From assembly GCA_021292105.1 (NCBI GenBank), contig CM037870.1:24915916-24979915 (forward strand): DNA of 64,000 nt, written 5' to 3'. The stretch's first letter is position 1. Each line of letters starts with the position of its first letter. The stretch comes from Anadara kagoshimensis (lineage: Eukaryota; Mollusca; Bivalvia; Arcoida; Arcidae). This document shows positions 55,464-64,000 of this stretch, piece by piece. The position numbers and the translations under genes were made by a program. The notes beneath the pieces were generated by a model. It was given only the letters and a program-made list of their open reading frames with translations. It was not told where the DNA came from and searched no databases.

Positions 55464-58087
55464 CTGAATAAATTACATATATAATTTAAAACATTTATAT
55501 CATAATATTTTATAAATTGTTTAGAATTTTATATTAATTTTGGAATTAAGGTTAACCCGTATATAAATTTTCGGAATATGCATGCATTATGTATTTTAGT
55601 AATCTATAATTAATTAATAATCAAATTTACACGTTCGCATATGACATCATGTTTTATTTTCAGCCTTTTCCAGGTTAGAAAAATAATGAATTGAGACACA
55701 CTTCTTATATTATAATCTCTCCCTATAATAAATTCTGATAATGATATAAATACTTATGAGCAAGGATTATGCACTGAAAAAAACGATATATTATATGTTA
55801 ATGTTTTGCTGGTGGTATGTTTGTTTTGTTTAAATAATAACTTTTTGTATTTGTTGGTGTGATTGTAAAGTGAAGATAGAACAATTGTACATCCAAGTAA
55901 CATATACACATACACAACACATACTATTCAATACACACATACACACATAATTGTAGGACATTACACACATATAGAAAGGAAACGACATTTGAAATCAGTC
56001 ATGGCCATAACGTCAGTAATACATGTTTGCGCTAATAAAATATTGTGTCATCGTTTCATCGGTTCTGTCCATGTCAAAATGTCACAAAGTTGTCAACTAT
56101 GTTGAGTTTAAAACATTACGACAGAGAATGGCAATATCTAAAAACTATTACCAGTAAATATATTAATTGATATCAGTTGGATTGACTACAATTTTCGTAT
56201 TACATTAATCCATACACATGACAGAATAAAATATTTTGCATGCATGACATCTACTCTGTGACATTATTAAATTGCGTATATTCCTATAACAGTTATATTC
56301 TGCACATGAGCCGGAACACTATAGTCGTAGAACGGGTAACTAATAGTTCATTCTATTTATATGCACCACGTGCAGCGACCATGCAACTTTTCTCGAAAAT
56401 CCGTACAGAAAATCGCGATTTCGCGGTTTTAAAAAATTCTTTATCGACATATATCCGACTTCTGACAAAAATAGCACCGGGCAACCTAGAAACAAATCAC
56501 TAGTTATTCAAATACTTTACAAAATTATATAACTATTAGTAACAGGATGAATTATAAAACAAATATGAGTTCATGGATTACATATTAGGTTCAACATTAA
56601 ACATATAATACATATAGATTTATAAAATACAATTATATAGGTACATTAATTATATACTGGATTCAACATAAAGACATGTATGGCAATCAAATCGAATAAG
56701 TTGCAGTTGAAAAGGGGTGTATACACAACCGTCATTACAGTTAGCAAAATAAGTTTTTTGGTGTAAAAACACTCAACATATAGCTAGTATATTAAGCAAA
56801 TGAACATATGTATTAAATAAACATGTATAAAATATATAAATGGTCAGCAATTATTGTTAGACATTTATAACACGTATGTATGATTATATAACATATATTT
56901 ATAATTAAACACATAATAAAACAATGTTAAACATATATACACATATATATATAACATTTAGAAAAGAACAATTAATGCTTAACACTATATTTAACACTTA
57001 ATATTGAACACTTACATTTAACACTTAATGTTAAACACTTTTAACACTTAATTTTAACACTTAATTTCGATGTTTAATTTGACATCGTTTAAGTATAGTT
57101 TTATCAGAGACATTTCAATACATCGTGGAATTTAATGAGTATAAATATAATAGAAATATAATAGATAAAACAAGTAATTTGTGTATATACAGTATACAAC
57201 GGTTACAACATCAATGAAAATAATTAAAACAACTTCACACATTTGTTAGTGAATCACAAAAATACAACTGAAATTTAGATGGGTTTAGATGGGATTATTT
57301 CAGCTATGTTAGAACAGAACACATTTAAAGCACATCTAAAGGAATTCGGGAAACTGTTGCTGAAATTCAAGGGATTTGGACAGATGTAGTCAGCTGTGTA
57401 TTGGTAAAGGCAAAAACATTAAAACATCACGCATAACCCTAAAACTGGCATACAGCTTGTAAACACACAACAGAAATGCAACAAACAAAAGGTGTTTGAT
57501 GTTGATGAAATTGAACAGAAGTTATGATTTATAAATATAAATAGATATTTATTTGGTTTCCAACACAAATATTGCGTCAAAGGTTATATTAATACCTTTC
57601 ATTTTTGTTTCATGTGTAGGGGTTTTTACATAAAATAACTTAAAGGAAGAAAATTCCATAATACGTAAACATTTACGTATGGCTGTTTTGTAAACTATTT
57701 AAGGAATTCGGAAACAAATATTTAGCATAAAATAATTTTGTTTTTCTTATATAAAAATACAATGAAAAATGCATCGTTCTAGATAAACTTTATGAAAATT
57801 TAATCCAATATAATGACAATAATGGTATACAATACATCGGTTTTTAAGTGGATTTCATTATTGGGTGCAAGGTACAATTATGTGGAATACACGTGTATTC
57901 ATAATTGTTTAAAAAATAGTGTTGCTTTTCTTAGAAGTACCGGTGGCGTTAAGTATCATGGTACTTAACCAGATACAAAACATAAAAATTGTTATACAAT
58001 TATATGGAATGAAACAATTAACCAATACTTACAGAAATGAACACAACAACAAAAACAACAATAAAAGCTGACATTCCATAACGTTAC
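55464..58087. other. Intron between VWA2 and its upstream linker
   Basis: AT-rich. A 14-residue linker exon is expected here by analogy with VWA3-5, but I could not find one. Around 56985-57070 the word TTAACACTTAAT recurs several times. No transposon recognised. Confidence 0.4.
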
Positions 58088-58159
58088 CTGGTACAGTTAC
58101 AATCGGGGGTTCTGGCTCCCTCGTAACTACTGGCTTTGCTGTTGTAGGACGTGGACCAC
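58088..58159 (-). CDS. Exon: Pro-rich linker after VWA1
   Basis: 72 nt, phase 1-1. Encodes GPRPTTAKPVVTREPEPP then IVTVP. Confidence 0.83.
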
Positions 58160-58859
58160 CTGACATTTACACATACGAGAAACAACAAGAAAACAAGAAA
58201 GATATATATACATGGATTATATAAACGTTACAACAACAAACAACGTTAACATTGCGACACTTTCGATCAATTATATAAACAACAAAATCGCAGTGCACAC
58301 ATAAATTTTACATGTTTTACACAGAAAGAGACATAAATGCCACATAAAATGATTGGCTAAGCATGATGACGGTTAATGATGATTTGTGGCATAATAAATG
58401 GTATTTATATATACACTTATATATAGAACTTAAAACGTAACTCAAACAGCCTCTAGTCCAAAAAGTACATGTAGATATGTTTGGACGATAGCTGATTATG
58501 ATAATATTATAAACAGAAAAAGAAAAATTTCCTTTCATTCAACTCTTACTTTCATCATAACAAATAGCAATAATAAGTGAAGCAAAGTGAATAAAGTAAC
58601 GACAAATAACTAGATGTATTGACAAATAAAGAAAAATAGTAAACGCAAGTCTCGTATGAAATCTTTTCAGATTGTATCCATGATATGAAAGTTTTCCCAG
58701 TGATACAACGGCAGAAATTTGACAATGCTGTTGCCAGAATCGCAAAGTTGCGCTGGTCAGTTGGCGAGACTTGCAGACCCTGTAGTAAAGTTGATCTCCT
58801 TCTTCACTATTACATAGTTAAACAGGCCTATAATGTATGAATATTTTAAAATTTCTTAC

Positions 58860-59422
58860 CTGGACAAAGAGCTGCAAACACCTGTTCATCTAAGCCTGAA
58901 AGTTCATCGAAGTCTGCAACCACAAAACGATTTTTCTCTATAGGCTCTGAAGCCATTCCATCTAATTCCTTCGTATCTGTTAATCCAATACCAACAGCAT
59001 ATATATGGATTCCTTCGTCCCTGGCTTGAACAGCTTCCGGTATGGTGCGTCGGGAATTAATGTTCGACACACCGTCAGTAACTATCATGGCGATATTTTT
59101 CGCCCCAGGTCTATCACCATTTGTTGCAGTGAACATATCTGTCCTCATTGTTTCTAGGCCGCCAGCAGTGTTTGTGCTTCCATACAAATAAGGAATGTTG
59201 TCGATGGCAGTAAACACATCTGCCTTGGAACTGTAAGCATTCAGTGGAAATGCACTTTGACCGCAGTACTGTAAGTCACTATACCAACCCGGACATTTCC
59301 CGAGTCGATATCAGCATTGTTCAGGAAGTCTTTGCAGAACTTAAGAGTTTTGTCAAAGTTATCTTGACCTACGCTTGTTGAGGAGTCCACGATTATCACC
59401 AAATCCACCTGACCGTCGCAAT
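58860..59422 (-). CDS. Exon: VWA1, with a one-base frameshift
   Basis: The 5' part reads CDGQVDLVIIVDSSTSVGQD to VTYSTAVKVHFH and then hits a stop. The domain continues in another frame at about ADVFTAIDNIPYLYGSTNT through IVTDGVSN to FAALCP. One base is missing near 59245 (TTCCACTGAATG where sisters have TTTCAACTGAAT). The exon is 563 nt instead of 564; allowing for the indel it is phase 1-1 like the rest. MIDAS residues are all intact. VWA1 is clearly older than the VWA2-5 block. Confidence 0.82.
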
Positions 59423-60489
59423 CTAAAGAAACAAAATACATAACCATTAACCACCGTGGAACATACATGCATCAGGTATTGGTAGCCATGACAACTGCTC
59501 TCAGTACGGGTCAAGGATTCCATCATAATATATTAAAATTTGTAATATGTTATATTGCATTTTTGAATGGGGTCAAGAACAGATGGGCTTTCTCCTACGC
59601 ATATTTTTTTCTGTAAATGAATTGATCTGTGTAAAGGTTCCCATTTGACACCCATGTTCATTGAAGTTGAGTAGGCGTTTTCGTCGACATAGGACCCTCC
59701 CTAAATTTCAATCCCCTTTTCGGCTACCTTACTTAAATTTCCTCATTTGAAACGGACTTCAAATAACCCTAACCCATTTTTATGTCAAAATTTAAAATTC
59801 TCCTTTTTAATCTTTATCATGTCAAGCGCACCGCCTAATTTTTTTTTTTTTTTTTTTTTTTTGTCAACGGTAAGCATATTGGCCAACATGTAAACGTTAA
59901 ACACCGATAATTATCATCATCTAAAGAAGAAATTATCGGCATATAAAGAAGGGGAGAGAGGCAATGCGACTCGAAAGTACTCGGTCACCAATACCACCCT
60001 CGATTTGTAAGGGAGACACGATTTCATTGAATAGCAGGGTATTGCAACCGACCCTTTCAAATTCATCCCAACTTGAACAACAGCTGGTGAAGCATTAATA
60101 TAAACACCATGCCCATGAAATCTAAATCGGATCTTTATTTACAACCTCACTTCTCAATACAAGTATTTATAGCCTTATTTTGATTGTCGATTTTATCCTT
60201 TTCAGCTGACCTTGAAGCTTTATATTTGTTTACCAATATTCCTGACGTATCTTTCTATTAATCTTTATGTTTGTGCTGGGAATCAAAAATAATCGTATTT
60301 ACTTTTTAATGAACCCTTTACACCAACGTGTCTTAGAAGAAAATATTTACGATAAGAAACAGCTGTGGTGGTATCAAACGTTTACCATCCCAATTATAGT
60401 TTCAGACAACACCCATTTGTTATTAACACAAAACAATTGATTGACAGGTACGAGGTTGTAATAGATTGTTAGAAAGTAAAAAATGTATA

Positions 60490-60735
60490 TACAGTACAGG
60501 CCTGTCAAAGTTTAAAGTTACGCTAAGGATAAGCACCGAATCGACAGCTTATCACGACCCCCAGTTAGCCATATCGTGGTACTAGTGAGCTTTTCGAAAG
60601 CAGTTGTCTATCTCTTGACACCATTAAGACCACTGGGTCTCCATATCTCGGCCACTGATTAAGCAGCCAAGCTCCGACTTCATTTTAGTGTTTAAAGTGA
60701 TTAGTTTTTTAAACTTTCGACAGACCTGTTCTGTA
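60490..60735. mobile_element. MITE-like element R4, best copy
   Basis: TACAGTACAGGCCTGTCAAAG at the left and the inverted CTTTCGACAGACCTGTTCTGTA at the right; about 246 bp, non-coding. The ends define the R4 family (also 21271, 30840, 33321). Confidence 0.7.
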
Positions 60736-61183
60736 ATCCGTGTTTCACTGACAATTATCTCAATAAGTCAATCAGATATTCGTCAATATGCGGTCAGCAA
60801 AAGGTTATTTTGATATAGATAATTGCAACTGTTATATCGATGAATATAGTAACTGGAATTGGCAATAGAATCCAAAGAGGAAATGCGAGTTACGATAGGC
60901 CGCCCACGATTTCAATTTTTCAACGCAATATATATTTCTGCTGATGATGGTATATTTGTTTCACAGTTATTTATATATAATACGCTATGGTAGAGCTTGT
61001 TCTTGATATGTGAACTTTATGTCACGAGCAAGATGCGTACAAATGACTAGGATTATCAAGGACTTGAAAAACTTTTTGACCGTCACCACAATATTGTTGA
61101 TAAGTATGATTCTCCGTATCGTGAATATTTGACATTCTATAGTTTCATGTTCCTTCATTATTGTCATTTTTCATTTCACACAT

Positions 61184-61327
61184 TGCGGGTGTAGCTAGCT
61201 AGACAGGAGGTCTTATCCTTCCAGACCACCCAGTCTCGTTTCCCTCGCATTTTTAACTTAATTCGACCGTTATCAAAGTTTTTACTTTTGGGACTTTGAT
61301 TTGGACCCGTATATTTGTTTTTGATCT
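61184..61327 (+). repeat. Interspersed repeat R2, copy 6
   Basis: GGTGTAGCTAGCTAGACAGG, ATCCTTCCAGACCACCCAG, CAAAGTTTTTACTTTTG and GATTTGGACCCGTATATTTG in family order. Confidence 0.7.
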
Positions 61328-63923
61328 TGGCCACATTGAATTATTGTACTTTTATCTAATTTGAATATGTGAGTAGGAGTATACGTATATCAGTATGTTT
61401 ACAATTTTATGATCGAACTTTTAACATAATTTGAAATGTTTACTTTTTAAGATATTGTATATAAAAATTCTATTTTATCAGTGACGGTAAAGGGAAAATA
61501 TATATAAAATGCATTTTATAAATGATAAGAGACTTACTTAAATTACGTTATAAGGTCACTTTAACAGTTTTATTTTCAATAAAAATAAAACAAACTGAAA
61601 CTTTGATATTTATAAATAGATGGTTTTTTTCATTTTTAATTCAACTAATATTTAAAAACACTGTTGGAACATTTAGATACAAACTATAAAGTTCATTAAA
61701 CCTTTTGATGGTAAATGTAAACATCCCTGCACTTGTTTTACGAGCATACCGCACATGTATATGCACGTGTAGAAAATAAAACAGATAAGATATAAATGAA
61801 TGTGTTTTGTGTTATTGTCAATGGTTTTTAGGTGTTAAGAAATTAAAAAAGAACATATCTTAAAGAGTGGCAAGATGATAAATTTCAAATACATATGCGT
61901 AAAATTGTTGATTTTCCCGCATGGTACCTTTTTAAAAGTTTAGTAATGGTGCTATAAAAACATATTTTTAAGTTAAATAAAACTTTATCAAACGTGACGT
62001 GAAGCTCAACAAGCAATATTTAGAGTTGTATCGTTAACATCGCGACACATACAAAGATCGCCGAACTATTGTGGCGCGGCGACTTTTTACATAAGTCGGT
62101 TAGCGAAATCATTAACTTATTATAATTACACATCAAATATATCATTTTTCGCGATTTGTTAAGGTTAACAACTTAACGCATTGATAAATAATCTTAATCA
62201 GACGTGATGCCTAAATCGGCATTATTTATTAACGCTGTATCGTTAAAATCGCGAAAACCGTGATACAAAAGTCGCTGAATCGATGTGACCCGGCCACAAT
62301 GAATAGAAATCAATAAGAGAAATAATTAGCTAATGTACAATATCAATTTCACGATTTTCGAATCTTGACTGCGTAGGTAATAACGTGACCGTCTGATGTA
62401 GACTAAAGTCAATTGCAACGTTGTATATCTTATCTTATTGTGGTCGTAAAACTACATGCCTCGGTATGATTAAACGTCTCATCACAATGTTTAGCGGTTT
62501 TAGCGTTTGTTTACGGCTATGCTTTAAGCGAATTGACACGAGAGTATCTTGATCATCAGCGTTAGTAATACACCGTACTGATCACTTTCACTGGAAATGC
62601 GGACACAAGTTGCCATCAACAGCAAAACATCTCATTGCAACAAGCATTACGAAATCTTTCCTAGGAAATACATACTATTTATGTGTAAAAAGGTTCATCG
62701 ATATAAGTCGGGTGTTGACATCACCTCCATGTTAAATAAATTATTTTATGAATGAAAATTACCAGTACATTACTTTCACTTCACACTTCCTGTCGTGACA
62801 TAGGGAGTTAGTAAGCAAAACGGAACAGCTTTTGTTTTACTAAGAATAATTCTCCAATGTTTGGTATGAAGGAAAACACAGGTCATGGAAGAATTTATGT
62901 TATAACAAATTACGATCACACACCTTCTCGTACTATATTTATTTTTTCGAAGGATAAACATAGTGCTGTGTTATATTGCACATGACAGGTATTGTCCGTT
63001 AATGAAGGCTTCATGACGTAAGATATACACAAAAGCACCATGTGTTATCAAATCCACTGTCAGCGTTTGCTTGTATTTCATTTTCTTGAATAAATTTGAA
63101 AATAATGAGCGGCAAGTGATACATGTTATATAATCTATAACAATTTATCAGACCTTTAGAGAAAATTATTTTTTACTCGACAACATACTATCGGCTGTTT
63201 GTTCATTCATACATGGTGATTCTGCATAGTTTATCACAATTATGATAAACGACAATGTATAGTTGTTCCACTATTTAATGTCATTCCGATGACGTCATTT
63301 TGTTTTGCACATTACGTCACTTAGCTATGTGACACACTTTCAAATTAATACACATATTCAGTGGGTATCGGATTATATATTGGTGGTAAAGCATTGTACT
63401 ATTTATTGAAATACAGTAGAGCGTCGATTCATTGCCATTTTCACTAAGATTTTAGCGTTCAAAAGGTGTTTGGCAATTAATCGGGGGAGATTTATTGAAA
63501 AATAAAAGCTATAGATTTTATGACTTCTGTTCCGATAAGTAATGTGGCAAATTATCGATGGGCATTATACCGAGGTTTCACAAAATTTGACCAGCAAAAG
63601 TTTAGCATTATTTGGAGTTTGGTAATAAAGCGAGGTGACATAAAAAATAAATGATAGACTTGGAGACTTATCTGTCGAATGATTAAGTTACGGAGGACAT
63701 TATTACTAGGTTTTACTGATTTTACCAAAAATATTTAAAAATTTAAAAGCTAATAATATAAAAGTTTAACATAATAAATTCATCCACCCTTTAGATGATA
63801 ATTTACCAAAAGTATTTAAAATTTGAAAAACTATTAATATAAAACTTTAACATAATAAATTCATTCATCTTTTAAATGTTAATTTAAACTCTACCTGTAT
63901 ATGATATATATTGTTTCACTTAC

Positions 63924-63947
63924 CTGATACAGGTGGTGGCGTCGACA
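63924..63947 (-). CDS. Exon: 8-residue linker before VWA1; most 5' exon seen
   Basis: 24 nt, phase 1-1: TTTTTCTAG, then TGTCGACGCC... to TATCAG, then GTAAGTG. Encodes STPPPVS, a short form of the TTPIPITILPP linker exon in the same place relative to its VWA. The gene continues to the right of the window. Confidence 0.72.
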
Positions 63948-64000
63948 CTAGAAAAAAAGAAGTAATACGTATACAAAGACATATTCCAAGGTTGCATGTG

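Larger units (their letters stand above)
59423..63923. other. Intron of about 4.5 kb
   Basis: Holds poly(T) at 59839-59862, an R4 MITE (60490-60735) and an R2 copy (61184-61327). The stretch 62030-62290 is richer in TCGCGA-like words. No exon-like frame between splice sites was found. Confidence 0.5.
25640..63947 (-). other. Gene model: large secreted VWA/EGF matrix protein, 5' end beyond window
   Basis: Thirty-two minus-strand exons can be chained; every junction has an AG acceptor and GT donor, and the split codons fit. Read 5' to 3': linker, VWA1, linker, VWA2, two linkers, VWA3, two linkers, VWA4, two linkers, VWA5, linker, 12-nt exon, VWA6, linker, VWA7, linker, VWA8, EGF1, VWA9, EGF2, VWA10, EGF3, VWA11, EGF4, VWA12, stop. 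All introns are phase 1 except one phase-2 intron inside VWA10. Family knowledge: chains of VWA with EGF occur in matrilins and other secreted adhesion or matrix proteins, and VWA-rich proteins are common in mollusc shell and byssus matrix. No collagen triplets, transmembrane segment or chitin-binding domain are seen. Signal peptide and start lie right of 64000. It might be two adjacent genes in principle, but no internal stop or start context suggests so. Confidence 0.75.

Overview
The window is AT-rich, intron-rich animal DNA crowded with SINEs, MITE-like elements and microsatellites. The multi-VWA/EGF matrix gene, the tRNA-headed SINEs and the style of the other repeats suggest a bivalve mollusc. 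A scallop-like pteriomorph is my guess; that placement is inference from repeat style and gene content, not a database match. No rRNA, functional tRNA or CRISPR array was seen.

Left part (1-14,483). A complete single-exon RBR-type (Ariadne-like) E3 ubiquitin ligase lies on the minus strand (2031-4763). From inside its 5' end, a segment of about 3.09 kb is repeated directly in tandem (4717-7956 and 7957-14483). The copies are nearly identical by eye. Each carries the 5' end and upstream flank of the ligase and, pointing the other way, a small single-pass membrane-protein gene. Copy 1 of that gene is broken by a 155-bp internal duplication and a one-base deletion; copy 2 is intact (113 aa). Copy 2 of the segment is interrupted by a 3.4-kb non-coding foldback element (8260-11693), a giant palindrome whose centre is an array of smaller palindromes.

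Middle part (14,484-25,640). This is mostly repeats, but it holds a third, diverged member of the small membrane-protein family (19887-20174) and a decayed relic of a fourth (about 17950-18135).

Right part (25,640-63,947). One large minus-strand gene fills this region. I could join 32 exons, about 8.1 kb of coding sequence and about 2,700 residues, ending in a stop at 25640. The 5' end lies beyond the window. The protein has twelve von Willebrand factor A (VWA) domains, Pro/Thr-rich linkers in the N-terminal part and four EGF domains in the C-terminal part. All introns but one are phase 1. VWA2-VWA5 are near-identical and come from tandem duplication of a genomic module made of a 14-residue linker exon, a VWA exon and a Pro/Thr exon. 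The four VWAs numbered 6, 7, 9 and 10 have lost residues of the metal-binding MIDAS site. Two one-base frameshifts (VWA1 and the first EGF) are either sequence errors or real damage. The likely product is a secreted extracellular-matrix protein of the matrilin / collagen-VI-like / shell- or byssus-matrix type; which one cannot be told from this window.
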